Below, one piece after another: positions 25,757-35,174 of a stretch of DNA of 64,000 nucleotides (the stretch's first letter is position 1; each line of letters starts with the position of its first letter). Position numbers and translations under genes: made by a program. The notes beneath the pieces were generated by a model. That model saw only the letters and a program-made list of their open reading frames with translations, was not told where the DNA came from and did not search any database. The DNA is from Sphingopyxis sp. DBS4 (GTDB taxonomy: Bacteria; Pseudomonadota; Alphaproteobacteria; Sphingomonadales; Sphingomonadaceae), in the NCBI RefSeq assembly GCF_024628865.1, contig NZ_CP102384.1:2243001-2307000 (forward strand), read 5' to 3'.

Positions 25757-27026
25757 CGCTGGACGGACAAAACGCTGGACCCGCCGCGCGGCGATGGTCG
25801 GCGGCGGGCTCGCGGTCGTCGGCGGCGCGGCGGTGCTCGCCTCGCGCAAGAGCGATCATGGCGGCGCCCACGATGCCTATTTCCTCGCGCTGACGGCGGC
25901 GCTCCGCAAGGCGGGGATCGCGCATCCGGTGCTCGTGATCGACCAGGCGCGGCTCGACCGCAACATCGCCGCGGCGCGCGCGACGCTGAAGCCCGCCAAT
26001 CTGCCGCTGCGCGTCGTCGTCAAGTCGCTGCCCGCGACCGGGCTGATCGACCATGTCGCGCGCGGCATGGCGACGAACCGCTTCATGGTGTTCAACGGCG
26101 CGATGCTCGACATCATGGCGGCGCGGCCCGACGCCGACCTGCTGCTCGGCAAGCCGCTGCCCGCGATGGAATATGCCGAGATGGTCGACAAGGTCGGCGC
26201 CGAGGCGGCGGGCCGCATCCAGTGGCTGATCGACACGCCCGCGCGGCTGAAGCAATATGCCGACATCGCCGCAGCGCGCGGCGCCAAGCTGCGCGCCAAT
26301 ATGGAGATCGACGTCGGCCTCCATCGCGGCGGCTTCGCCGACGGCCAATCGCTCGCGGCGGCGGTCGACCTCGCCCGCACCTTACCGCATGTCAGCGTGA
26401 GCGGCCTGATGGGCTATGATGCCCATGTCCCCAAGATGAGCGATCCCGACGAGGCCTATGCCGCGTCGCAGGCGCTCTATCGCACCGCGACCGGCGTGCT
26501 GCGCGAGAAGCTCGGCGTCGATCCGGCGACGCTGACGCTCAACGGCGCGGGCAGCCCGACCTATGCGCGCCATGCGCAGGGCACCGCCGCGAACGAGGTG
26601 TCGGTGGGATCGGCCTTCGTCAAGCCGGCCGATTTCGACCTCCCCTCGCTTGCCCGTCACGTCCCCGCCAGCTTCATCGCGACCCCGGTGATTAAGGCGA
26701 AGCGCATGGAACTGCCCGGCAACGAATGGCTGACCGGGCCGCTGACCTTCATGGACCCCAACGCCGCGCGCGCCTTCTTCATCTACGGCGGTCACTGGCT
26801 CGCGACCCCGGTATCGCCGCCGGGATTGCAGTTCAGCGACCTCTATGGTCGGTCGAGCAATCAGGAGATGCTGACCGGATCGACGCACGTGGCGCTGAAA
26901 CCCGACGATCGCGTCTTCTTCCGCCCGAACCAGAGCGAGGCCGTCTTCCTGCAATTCGGCGATATCCTGCTGTTCGACGGGGCGGCGATCACGGGCACCT
27001 GGCCGACCTTCCCGATATCGGCCTGA
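25749..27026 (+). CDS. Exported PLP enzyme, alanine racemase/D-threonine aldolase fold
   Basis: A 425 aa protein with twin-arginine-type signal TKRWTRRAAMVGGGLAVVGG and a fold-III PLP barrel. The PLP lysine is Lys92 in RVVVKSLPATGLI, followed by MEIDVGLHRGGF and a C-terminal domain of the D-serine dehydratase-like kind. Family members act on D-amino acids or hydroxy amino acids. Export of a PLP enzyme is unusual but fits Tat, which carries folded, cofactor-loaded proteins. It overlaps the flavoprotein gene by 8 bases, so it belongs to the same operon. Exact reaction unknown. Confidence 0.83.
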   Translation: MADAGRTKRWTRRAAMVGGGLAVVGGAAVLASRKSDHGGAHDAYFLALTAALRKAGIAHPVLVIDQARLDRNIAAARATLKPANLPLRVVVKSLPATGLIDHVARGMATNRFMVFNGAMLDIMAARPDADLLLGKPLPAMEYAEMVDKVGAEAAGRIQWLIDTPARLKQYADIAAARGAKLRANMEIDVGLHRGGFADGQSLAAAVDLARTLPHVSVSGLMGYDAHVPKMSDPDEAYAASQALYRTATGVLREKLGVDPATLTLNGAGSPTYARHAQGTAANEVSVGSAFVKPADFDLPSLARHVPASFIATPVIKAKRMELPGNEWLTGPLTFMDPNAARAFFIYGGHWLATPVSPPGLQFSDLYGRSSNQEMLTGSTHVALKPDDRVFFRPNQSEAVFLQFGDILLFDGAAITGTWPTFPISA

Positions 27027-27042
27027 CCGGCGCCGCGCCGCG

Positions 27043-29217
27043 TCACCCCACGCAGCGCATCGCAAAGGCCCAGAACAGCGCCGCCTCGGCATATTCGCTC
27101 TTGAGGTCGCCGCTCCCCTGATGGCCGCTGTCCATATTGGTCAGCAGCATCGCGGGATTGCCGCTGGTCGACCGGTAACGCACCTCGGCAACCAGCTTCG
27201 CGGGCTCCCAATAGGACACACGGTCGTCCTTGAGACCCGCGGTGCAAAGCAGCGGCGGATAGGCGGCGGCGCGCACATTCTCATAGGGCGAGATCGACGC
27301 GATATAATCATAGGCCGCCGGGTCGGCGAGCGGGTCGCCCCAGTCGGGGCGGAACAGCGGAACGAGCGGATGGCTCGCGTCGCTCATCGTGTTGAGCATG
27401 TCGACGAAGGGCACTTTCGCGATCACCCCGCCCCACAGGGTCGGCGCGATGTTCATGCTCGCCCCGACAAGCAGCCCGCCGGCCGACAGGCCAAAAGCGA
27501 CGACGCGGCCCGGCGCCGTATAGCCTTCGCGGCCGAGATATTCGGCCGAGGCGACGAAATCGGTGAAGCTGTTGCGCTTGGTGAACTTGCGCCCGCCGAG
27601 GAACCATCGCCGCCCCTTTTCGGATCCGCCGCGCACATGCGCGATCGCATAGCGCCAGCCGCGATCGACGAGCGCCAGCGCGGGAATCGAAAATTCGGGA
27701 TCGCTCGGCACGCCATAGGCGCCATAGCCATATTGCAGCAGCGGTGTGCTGCCGTCCTTCGGCGCGCCGCGCCGCGACAACAGGGTGATCGGGACCATCT
27801 CGCCGTCGGGCGCGGGCGCGAACAGCCGTTCGACCTCATAATCGTCGGGGTCGAAATGGGCGACCGCCTGTTGCTGCACGACCGTCTGGCGGCCGTCGGA
27901 CAGACCGACCTTGATCCAGCGCCGCGGCGATTTGGGCGACTGGTGGACGATCAGCACATCCGCCGCGCCATAGCTTTGCTCGGCGGGCACTTCGATCGCA
28001 TAGGCGGGATCGGGAAAGGCGACGCGGCTTTCGCTGCCGTCGGCGCGCAGGATCGCAACGCTGTGCTGACCGTCGATCCGCTCGAGCCGCACCAGCCCCC
28101 TGGCGAAGGGATGGACAGACAGGATCGGCGTCCCCGGCCGGTGCGGGACGAGCACGCTCTTGACCCTGAAATCCCCGGCATCGAGGCGCAGCAGCTTCCC
28201 GTCGAAAGCATCGTCGGCGTCGGTCGTCGCGACCAGATCGCCTTCCCATTCGTCGATGTCGTAGAGCACGCCCGGCCGGCGCGGCCAGACGACCACCGGC
28301 TCCGCGCTTTCATCGCCGGCGCGGATCAGGCGGACCTCGGCGGTGTCGGGCCCCGACAGCGTCAGCGCGACGAAACCGTCCGCGGCGGTGCGCCGGATGC
28401 CCATGAAGATCGCGGGGTCGTGCTCCTCATAGACGAGTTCGGTCGCCTTGCCGTCGACCGCGGTGCGATAGAGGCGGGTCGGACGATTGCGCGCGTCGCG
28501 CCAGATCCAGAAGACCCACTCGGACGACGGACCGAAGACGAGCCCGCCATAGCCATAGGCATCCTTGTCGACGAGGGTGCGGACGCTCCCGTCGCGATTG
28601 TCGCGGATACAGATGCGGTGGCGGTCGTTGCCGATCACATCCTCGGCCCAGACGAACCAGCGATGGTCGGGGCTCGGCTGATGGGCTGTGCTGCGGAAAT
28701 AGGGCTGCCCCGCGGCGCGGGCCGCTTCGTCGAGCAGAATTTCCTCTGCACCGCCGCCCTTGTGGCGACTGTAGACGGCGTGGACCGCACCCGGCGGGAC
28801 AGCGGAGGAATAGGTCCAGCCGTCGCGTTCGAGCGGCGGCGCCGCGATCGCGCCCGCCGAGCGGGCGAGCATCGCCGCGGCCAGTTCCCCGCGCAGGTCC
28901 GCAAGCGGCTCCAGCATCGCCTCGGCATAGCCGCTCTCGGCCGCGAGCATCGCGGCGACCGGCTTCGGCAGGTTGGTCCGCGTGCGCTCGCCCTTGGCGG
29001 GAATGAATTTCATCCAGCTATAGACATCGTCACGCTTGCGGCCGAGCTGGACGATCTCGTGCGAAATACGCGGCGGTTGCGGCGCCGCGATGGCGGGCCA
29101 GCGCCCGGCCAGGCGCCGCGCCTTTTCCGCCGCCCGCGCGAGCGGTCCCGCCACCAGCGCGGCGATGGCGACCGAAGCCCCCAGAAACCGCCGCCGCCCG
29201 AAATCCGCTTTGCCCAT
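27043..29217 (-). CDS. Exported oligopeptidase B-like S9 peptidase
   Basis: A 724 aa prolyl-oligopeptidase-family serine peptidase: Tat-type signal DFGRRRFLGASVAIAALVAG, a seven-bladed propeller region, then an alpha/beta hydrolase domain. The catalytic triad is Ser578 (GLSAGG), Asp664 (GLKDDRV) and His699 (MDSGHQG). It resembles oligopeptidase B (PtrB), which cuts after basic residues, but an export signal is not usual for PtrB. ATG 29217 is preferred over an upstream GTG because AAGGG is well placed and the Tat signal follows. It converges on the PLP-enzyme gene and diverges from a TBDT gene. Confidence 0.87.
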   Translation of the reverse strand: MGKADFGRRRFLGASVAIAALVAGPLARAAEKARRLAGRWPAIAAPQPPRISHEIVQLGRKRDDVYSWMKFIPAKGERTRTNLPKPVAAMLAAESGYAEAMLEPLADLRGELAAAMLARSAGAIAAPPLERDGWTYSSAVPPGAVHAVYSRHKGGGAEEILLDEAARAAGQPYFRSTAHQPSPDHRWFVWAEDVIGNDRHRICIRDNRDGSVRTLVDKDAYGYGGLVFGPSSEWVFWIWRDARNRPTRLYRTAVDGKATELVYEEHDPAIFMGIRRTAADGFVALTLSGPDTAEVRLIRAGDESAEPVVVWPRRPGVLYDIDEWEGDLVATTDADDAFDGKLLRLDAGDFRVKSVLVPHRPGTPILSVHPFARGLVRLERIDGQHSVAILRADGSESRVAFPDPAYAIEVPAEQSYGAADVLIVHQSPKSPRRWIKVGLSDGRQTVVQQQAVAHFDPDDYEVERLFAPAPDGEMVPITLLSRRGAPKDGSTPLLQYGYGAYGVPSDPEFSIPALALVDRGWRYAIAHVRGGSEKGRRWFLGGRKFTKRNSFTDFVASAEYLGREGYTAPGRVVAFGLSAGGLLVGASMNIAPTLWGGVIAKVPFVDMLNTMSDASHPLVPLFRPDWGDPLADPAAYDYIASISPYENVRAAAYPPLLCTAGLKDDRVSYWEPAKLVAEVRYRSTSGNPAMLLTNMDSGHQGSGDLKSEYAEAALFWAFAMRCVG

Positions 29218-29372
29218 GACTCGACCCTTCCCGTGCCGCACTCTCGTATCTGGCGCAGCTTATGGAACGCTGGCGGCCTGTCAGCGGCGATCAGGCCGCG
29301 CAATCCATCCATCGGGCAAATCCGCACCCGCCACGGCGCCTCATACAATAGATCGCTGGCCCGATAGGATGA

Positions 29373-29378
29373 TATAAT
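29373..29378 (+). promoter_or_regulatory. Possible -10 box for the TBDT gene at 29455
   Basis: TATAAT lies 76 bases before the TBDT start in a 237-base gap between divergent genes. No good -35 is seen 16-18 bases before it, but GGCCCGA occurs twice around it, 21 bases apart, which may be an activator or repressor site. Confidence 0.3.
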
Positions 29379-29454
29379 GGCCCGACCCTCGCCGACACGA
29401 TCCGGGAAGCTGGTAGCGTCACGATTGGAATTTTCTACCAAGAGGGAGGCGAAA

Positions 29455-31659
29455 ATGTCCTTTGCATCGGTTAAGGGCGCGGTTGTTTGTGGCATTTCCT
29501 TGCTTGCCCTTGGGCAGACATCGGCCGCGATGGCGCAAAATACGGCGGCAAGCACCGACGACAGCGAAATCGTCGTCACCGCGACCAAGCGCGAACAGTC
29601 GGTCCGCGACGTTCCGGGATCGATCTCTGCGGTCAGCGAAGCGACGCTGCAGAAGATCAACGCGCAAAGCCTGTCCGACTATATCACCCGCGTTCCGGGC
29701 GTCGTCTTCAACGACTATCAGCCCGGCGTGTCCGAAGTCGTGATCCGCGGCATCGCCTCCTCGACCTATCATGAGGCGAACCAGGCGACGACCGGCTATT
29801 ATCTCAACCAGGTGCCGCTGATCGAGCCCGGCTTCCCGCTCGTCATTCCCGACGTCGACAGCTTCGACGTCAATCGCGTCGAGGTGCTACGCGGCCCGCA
29901 GGGAACGCTCTTCGGCTCTTCGTCGCTCGGCGGTGCCGTCAACTATGTCGTCAACGAGGCCGACCCGAGCCGCTTCGACCTCGGCTTCGAGGGCGACCTG
30001 TCGTCGACCCGGCGCGCGGGCGAGGTGAATTATGCCGCGAAGGCGATGGTCAACCTGCCGATCGTGACCGACAAGCTCGCGGTGCGCCTCGTCGCACTCC
30101 AGCGCGTCGACGCCGGCTATCTCGACAACACGCTGCTCGGCAAGGATGGCAGCAACGACCTGCGGGTGCGCGGCCTGCGCGGTTCGATCGTCTTCACCCC
30201 GACCGAGACGACGACGATCTCGGCGCTCAGCATGTATCAGGAATATGATCTCGACGATCAGACCTATGTGCTCTTCGGCCCGCCCAAGACCTTCGACCGC
30301 GCGACCAACGTCGCCGAGTTCCAGGATACCAGCTTCATGCTCCACAGCCTGAAACTGGAACAGGATCTCGGCTTCGCGACCCTGACCGCGATCGGCAGCC
30401 ATACCGAGAAGAAGGCGAACCTCGCGTTCGACAATTCGATCTTCGGCGGCAACGACCCGCGTACGAACACCCCCGAACTCGCGAGCAGCGTCGGCAAGTC
30501 GAAGACCGACTATGCCGAGCTTCGCCTCGCCTCGCCCGACGGCGGCCGCTTCCGCTGGCTGATCGGCGCCAACTACACGCGCCTCCGGTCGGCCAACACC
30601 GACGGCACCTATATCGAGGGGATCGCCGACTATATCGACGCCAATCCGGGCGAGTTCGACGGCCAGCCGGGCGACACGCTCGCGCCCGGCGACCTCGCGA
30701 CGCGGACGGTCAGCAGCAATCGCGTGACCGAAAAGGCGATCTTCGGCGAAGCCTCGTTCGACATCGTCGACACGCTGACCCTGACCGTCGGCGGACGTCT
30801 GTTCGAATATCGGTCGAGCCCGCGGCTGCAATATCTGCCGAACGCCAATCTGATCGCGCCGTTCGACTTCGCGCCGGGGACCAGCAAGGATTCGGACTTC
30901 ATCCCGAAGGTCTCGCTGACCTGGAAGCCGTCGGACAACGCGATGATCTATGCCCTCTATTCGGAAGGCTTCCGCATCGGCGGCATCAACGTCTATGCGG
31001 CCGCGGTTCCCGGCCTGCCGCTGACCTTTGCGAGCGACACGACAAAGAATTACGAAATCGGATCGCGCTTCGACCTGATCGACAAGACGCTCACCGCCGA
31101 TATCACCGTTTATCATATCGACTGGAACAACATCCAGGCGCGGCTGTTCACGCCGGTCGACTTCAACGCCTATACGGTGAACGGCGGCGGCGCCGACGTC
31201 GATGGCGTCGAGCTCAGCCTGACCTTGCGCCCGACGCGCAACCTGACCTTCGCGTCGAACGTCTCCTATAACGACGCCCGCCTGTCGACGCTGCTGCCCG
31301 ACAGCTTCGCGCCGGGCGGCGGCTATGCGAAGGGCAGCCGCCTGCCCGGCGCGTCGGAGTGGATACTGTCCAACTCGGTCGATCTGACCTTCCCCGACGC
31401 GCCGCTCAAGCCGCGTTTCAACCTGTCGCACCGCTATATGTCGGGCGCGCCGGTGGCGTTCGGAGCGACGCTCGAAAAAGGCGATTATCACATCGTCGAC
31501 CTGAACGCGTCGATCACCGTCGCCGATCGGATCGAGGTCGGGCTGTTCGCGAAGAATCTGTTCGACCAATATGGTATCCTGAACGCCCCCTTCTCGTTCG
31601 CCGGGTCGGTGCAACGGCCGCGCACGATCGGCGCGACGGTTCGCTTCAGCCTGAACTAA
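29455..31659 (+). CDS. TonB-dependent outer-membrane receptor
   Basis: A 734 aa TBDT. Signal peptide ends TSAAMAQ; TonB-box-like EIVVTATKREQSVRDVPG; plug with VEVLRGPQGTLFGSSSLGG; barrel ending IGATVRFSLN. GAGGGAGGC at 29442-29450 decides ATG 29455. It stands alone on its strand, closed by a strong terminator, and diverges from the exported oligopeptidase gene. Peptide uptake after extracellular or periplasmic digestion is therefore a possible role. This is inference from position only. Confidence 0.92.
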   Translation: MSFASVKGAVVCGISLLALGQTSAAMAQNTAASTDDSEIVVTATKREQSVRDVPGSISAVSEATLQKINAQSLSDYITRVPGVVFNDYQPGVSEVVIRGIASSTYHEANQATTGYYLNQVPLIEPGFPLVIPDVDSFDVNRVEVLRGPQGTLFGSSSLGGAVNYVVNEADPSRFDLGFEGDLSSTRRAGEVNYAAKAMVNLPIVTDKLAVRLVALQRVDAGYLDNTLLGKDGSNDLRVRGLRGSIVFTPTETTTISALSMYQEYDLDDQTYVLFGPPKTFDRATNVAEFQDTSFMLHSLKLEQDLGFATLTAIGSHTEKKANLAFDNSIFGGNDPRTNTPELASSVGKSKTDYAELRLASPDGGRFRWLIGANYTRLRSANTDGTYIEGIADYIDANPGEFDGQPGDTLAPGDLATRTVSSNRVTEKAIFGEASFDIVDTLTLTVGGRLFEYRSSPRLQYLPNANLIAPFDFAPGTSKDSDFIPKVSLTWKPSDNAMIYALYSEGFRIGGINVYAAAVPGLPLTFASDTTKNYEIGSRFDLIDKTLTADITVYHIDWNNIQARLFTPVDFNAYTVNGGGADVDGVELSLTLRPTRNLTFASNVSYNDARLSTLLPDSFAPGGGYAKGSRLPGASEWILSNSVDLTFPDAPLKPRFNLSHRYMSGAPVAFGATLEKGDYHIVDLNASITVADRIEVGLFAKNLFDQYGILNAPFSFAGSVQRPRTIGATVRFSLN

Positions 31660-31669
31660 GCGCGTAGAG

Positions 31670-31704
31670 AGGCCGCCCCGCCGGATTGGCGGGGCGGCCT
31701 TTTT
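31670..31704. terminator. Rho-independent terminator
   Basis: A perfect 13-bp stem, AGGCCGCCCCGCC with GGCGGGGCGGCCT and loop GGATT, followed by a T-run at 31700-31704. It lies between the end of the TBDT gene and the end of the convergent amidohydrolase gene and may serve both. Confidence 0.92.
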
Positions 31705-31709
31705 CTGTT

Positions 31710-32717
31710 TCAGAAGCCGGAAAGAAACGCCGCGACGTTGGCGCCGAGATCGCCGACGGCATAGCCGCCCTCCATCACGATCAGCACCGGAACGCCCAGT
31801 CCCCCGATCGCCTGCGCCAGCTCGCCATAATCCTCGCGCTCCAGCGCGAAGCTCGAAATCGGGTCGCTGCGGTGGGTGTCCGCGCCGAACGAGACGATCA
31901 GCAGCTTCGTACCCCAATCCGCGATGGCGGTCAGCGCCGTGCCGAGCGCCGGGCGATAGGCCGCGCCGTCGGTGCCGCGCGGCAGCGGCAGATTGAGCGT
32001 CGTCCCCTCGCCCGCCCCCTCGCCGCGCTCGTCGGCATGGCCCCAGTAAAAGGGATAGTCGGTGCGCGGATCGGCGTGGATCGAGGCGAAGAAGACATCG
32101 CCGTCTGCGTAGAAGATGTCCTGCGTGCCGTTGCCGTGGTGATAATCGATGTCGAGGATCGCCACCGGCCCCAGCCCGCGCGCCTGCGCCGCGCGCGCGG
32201 CGATCGCGGCATTGTTGAGGTAGCAATAGCCGCCCATATAATCGCGCCCGGCATGATGGCCGGGCGGGCGGCAGAGCACGAACGCATGCGCCTCCCCGCT
32301 CGTCGCCAGATGGTCGAGCCCGGTCAGCGCGCCCTGCGCCGACCAATAGGCCGACAGCCAGGTTCCTTCGGCGATCGGGGTGCCGGCATCATAGCTGTAA
32401 GCGCCGAGTTCGGCATCGATCCGGCCGAAGCCGAGCGGACGGCGGCGGCGGATGGGAAAGGTGTAGCCGATCGCGTCGCCGCTCCGCCCCGCGGCGATCC
32501 AGTCGCGATGCGCGCGCTCCAGAAAGCCCAGATAATCGGCGTCATGCACCGCAAGCAGCGGCGCCATGCCGAAATCGCGCACCGGCTGCCAATCGTCCAG
32601 CGCGGCGACGATCGAGCGCGGCCGCTCGACATTTTCGGCGAACGGCACCCAGTCGCCGTTGTGCAGTTCGCGAAGCGGCGCGTGGGCGGTCTGACGTTCG
32701 TCGAAGAAAAGTTTCAC
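31710..32717 (-). CDS. Acetylpolyamine amidohydrolase (histone deacetylase family)
   Basis: A 335 aa zinc hydrolase of the deacetylase superfamily. It starts VKLFFDERQTAHAPLRELHNG, the N-terminus typical of acetylpolyamine amidohydrolases. The tandem histidines are in RPPGHHAGRDYMGGYC. Zinc ligands lie in LDIDYHHGNGTQD and FGADTHRSDPI. It removes acetyl groups from N-acetylated polyamines or related amines. GTG 32717 overlaps the stop of the PaiB-like gene. Together with that gene and a nearby amino acid permease it suggests use or detoxification of acetylated amines. Confidence 0.9.
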   Translation of the reverse strand: MKLFFDERQTAHAPLRELHNGDWVPFAENVERPRSIVAALDDWQPVRDFGMAPLLAVHDADYLGFLERAHRDWIAAGRSGDAIGYTFPIRRRRPLGFGRIDAELGAYSYDAGTPIAEGTWLSAYWSAQGALTGLDHLATSGEAHAFVLCRPPGHHAGRDYMGGYCYLNNAAIAARAAQARGLGPVAILDIDYHHGNGTQDIFYADGDVFFASIHADPRTDYPFYWGHADERGEGAGEGTTLNLPLPRGTDGAAYRPALGTALTAIADWGTKLLIVSFGADTHRSDPISSFALEREDYGELAQAIGGLGVPVLIVMEGGYAVGDLGANVAAFLSGF

Positions 32718-33289
32718 GGCCGCGCCTGCTCCTCCATCCACGCCGCAAGCGTGCGGTCGGGATGGCCCGCGACGATTTCGGCGAAACCCGTGCGGCTTTC
32801 GTCCTGCCCCAGCTTGAAGCCGGTCTCGACCGACACGACGTGCGCGCGAAAGGCGACGATGTGCTGCAGCAAGGTCTCGCGACGCGGTCCGACCCGATCG
32901 GTCGACCAGCGATCGCCCTCGAGGTGCGCCGCGAGCCGATCGAGCGCGTCGAGCGTCTCGTCTTCGACGATATCGACATCGACGACAAAGCGCAGCACCG
33001 CATAATTCCAGGTCGGCGCCCAGTCGGGCTGCGACAGCAGCGACGGGGAAACATAGCCCTGCGGCCCGTTGAACAGGACCAGCCCGCGCCGGTCGGCGGC
33101 GAAATCGGCCACCAGCGGATTGCGCCGCCCGCAATGGCCGAAAAGCGCGGTAACGCGGCCGTCGACATCGGTTTCGGCGATCAGTGGCAGCGGGCTCGCA
33201 TGAAAGGCACGCGATACGGCCCAGGCCAGCGGATAGTCGGCAATCAGCCGCGCGACATCGGCCGCTTCTCTGGGTTCACAGCGAATCAT
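32714..33289 (-). CDS. PaiB-like FMN-binding protein
   Basis: A 191 aa protein of the PaiB family, which has a split-barrel flavin-binding fold. WNYAVLRFVVDVD and IVAFRAHVVSVETGFKLGQDES match the family, whose usual tail is FKLxQNK. Bacillus PaiB is paired with PaiA, an N-acetyltransferase acting on polyamines. Here it pairs with a deacetylase for acetylpolyamines, a related theme but the opposite reaction. ATG 33289 lies within the end of the esterase gene (14-base overlap), and its stop overlaps the amidohydrolase start. Confidence 0.83.
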   Translation of the reverse strand: MIRCEPREAADVARLIADYPLAWAVSRAFHASPLPLIAETDVDGRVTALFGHCGRRNPLVADFAADRRGLVLFNGPQGYVSPSLLSQPDWAPTWNYAVLRFVVDVDIVEDETLDALDRLAAHLEGDRWSTDRVGPRRETLLQHIVAFRAHVVSVETGFKLGQDESRTGFAEIVAGHPDRTLAAWMEEQARP

Positions 33290-34241
33290 TCCCGACGATC
33301 TCCCTTATCCACGCCGCTTGCTCGTCGAAGGCGCGCGCGGCAAGCGGCGCGATCGATACCGCCTCGAGGAAACTGTGCGTCGCCCCCGCATAGGTGACGG
33401 CGCGGACGGGCACCCCCGCTTCGCCGAGCCGCGACGCGAACGCATGGTTGCAGTCGGCCAATATGTCGCATTCGGCGATCGCCATGAAGGCCGGCGGCAG
33501 CCCCGTCAGGTCAGCGCGCAGCGGCGCGACCAGCGGGTCGGCGAAGCGTTCGGGCCCATCGACATAATCGGTCCAGAAAGCGTCCATCTCGTCGGCCTCC
33601 AGCGAATAGCTGCCATCGCCGAACCGGGCATAGCTCGGCGTGTGCTCGGGCGCAAAGGCGCCGTAGTTCAGGAGCATCCCGGCGGGCAGCGACTGGCCGC
33701 GCTGGCGCCGGAGCAGGCAGGTCGCCACCGACAGATTGGCGCCCGCCGAATCGCCGCCGATAAGGATACGCGCAGCGTCGAGGTTCAACGCCTCGGCCCG
33801 CGCCGCGATCCAGTCGAGCGCCGCGGCGCATTCCTCCAGCGCGACGGGAAATTTTCTTTCGGGCGCCCGGCTGTAATCGATCCCGATCACCGCGATGCCC
33901 GCGCGCGCCGCATATTCGCGCATCAGCCGGTCGTGCGTATCGACGCTGAACAGCACCCAGCCGCCGCCGTGGATATAGAGCATGACGGGCAGCTTCTCGC
34001 CCGCGACCGGCCGGTGGAGGCGCAGCCGGATGCCGTCCATATCCATATCAGCGCTTTCGGCCATGATCGGGCCACCCTCGCGCCACGGACGGCGGACGCG
34101 CTCGGCAATCGCGCGGCGCTCCGTCAGGCCGCCTCCGGCGGACGCGCCCTGCTCGGCATAAGCGGCGGCGATCCCGTCGACGAAGCGCCGGACATCGACG
34201 TCGATCCTGTCGCCCTGCGCCACGCTCAAGCCATCGGGCAT
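33276..34241 (-). CDS. Alpha/beta hydrolase, HSL-type esterase
   Basis: A 321 aa cytoplasmic esterase of the hormone-sensitive lipase family. The oxyanion motif HGGGWVLFS precedes the nucleophile motif GGDSAGANLS. Acidic and histidine members of the triad lie in AECDILADCNHAF and GATHSFLEAV. No signal peptide. ATG 34241 opens MPDGLSVAQGDRID. It overlaps the PaiB-like gene by 14 bases and leads the three-gene operon, divergent from an AraC regulator. It may release an acyl or acetyl group, matching the deacetylase in the same operon. Confidence 0.87.
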   Translation of the reverse strand: MPDGLSVAQGDRIDVDVRRFVDGIAAAYAEQGASAGGGLTERRAIAERVRRPWREGGPIMAESADMDMDGIRLRLHRPVAGEKLPVMLYIHGGGWVLFSVDTHDRLMREYAARAGIAVIGIDYSRAPERKFPVALEECAAALDWIAARAEALNLDAARILIGGDSAGANLSVATCLLRRQRGQSLPAGMLLNYGAFAPEHTPSYARFGDGSYSLEADEMDAFWTDYVDGPERFADPLVAPLRADLTGLPPAFMAIAECDILADCNHAFASRLGEAGVPVRAVTYAGATHSFLEAVSIAPLAARAFDEQAAWIREIVGNDSL

Positions 34242-34278
34242 ATGGATTTTCCTCTCCGCTTTGCTGCTCCTCCGGCTG

Positions 34279-34287
34279 ATAGCGCCC
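34279..34287. promoter_or_regulatory. Possible AraC site upstream of the esterase operon
   Basis: ATAGCGCCC, the same word that is repeated upstream of the permease gene (35171-35223), lies 38 bases before the esterase start in the gap shared with the AraC gene. Confidence 0.35.
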
Positions 34288-34415
34288 GCGATCGCGCCCC
34301 TATCGCCCGATCGGGCCAATCACCGTGCGGGTCAGGCCATTGCCGCCGCCGCATCTGGCCAGAAGCGGCTCTGGCCTGTAAGATAGGCTTAGCCAACATA
34401 TGTGGGAATTGGGCC

Positions 34416-35174
34416 ATGAAGCACAGCATCGACATCCTGCGGACGGCGCGGCCGGTGATGGCGCTGCAGGACGAATATCCCGCGGGATATATCGATCCGA
34501 TGCACAGCCACGATCATATCCAGATCCTCTATGCCTCGACCGGCGTCATGTCGGTGCGGACCCCCGAAACCAGCTTCGTCATCCCCCCGCAGCGCGCGAT
34601 CTGGCTTCCCGCCGGAATGAAGCACGAGGTCGCGTGCCGCGGCCCGGTTTCGCTGCGGACGCTCTATCTGCCGAACAGTGCCAGCGACCGCGACCGCATA
34701 TGCCGCGTGTTCGAAGTGTCGAACCTCGTGAAATCGCTGATTCTCGAGGTTGTGGATTTCCCCCCGCTCTACGACATCGGCGGGCGCGAGGGACGCATCG
34801 TCGAGCTGCTGCTCGACGAGATCGCGCGGATGCCCAACGCCCCCTATCAGGTATCGATGCCGACCGACCCGCGCCTCCTGCGCGTCTGCAACGCCATCCT
34901 GTCCGATCCCGCCGACCCGCGCGACATCGACGACTGGGCGCGGCTCGCCGCGATGGGACGCCGGACCTTCACGCGCAGCTTCAAGCAGGAAACGGGAATG
35001 GGCCTTGCGGTGTGGCGCCAGCAGGTGCGGCTGATGGAGGCGCTGTCGATGCTCGCCGCGGGCGCCTCGATCACCCGCGTCACCTATGACGTCGGCTACG
35101 ACAGCCCCAGCGGTTTCGCCGCGATGTTCCGCCGCGCCTTCGGCGTTCCACCGAGCCAGTATCTGAAGCAATAG
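34416..35174 (+). CDS. AraC-family transcriptional regulator
   Basis: A 252 aa regulator. The N-terminal cupin has MHSHDHIQILYASTGVM and IPPQRAIWLPAGMKHEV, and the C-terminal double HTH has DDWARLAAMGRRTFTRSFKQETG and SITRVTYDVGYDSPSGFAAMFRRAFG. This is the small AraC type whose cupin senses a ligand. It lies between the divergent amidohydrolase operon and the downstream permease gene. It probably activates both, with the ATAGCGCCC words as candidate sites. Confidence 0.9.
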   Translation: MKHSIDILRTARPVMALQDEYPAGYIDPMHSHDHIQILYASTGVMSVRTPETSFVIPPQRAIWLPAGMKHEVACRGPVSLRTLYLPNSASDRDRICRVFEVSNLVKSLILEVVDFPPLYDIGGREGRIVELLLDEIARMPNAPYQVSMPTDPRLLRVCNAILSDPADPRDIDDWARLAAMGRRTFTRSFKQETGMGLAVWRQQVRLMEALSMLAAGASITRVTYDVGYDSPSGFAAMFRRAFGVPPSQYLKQ

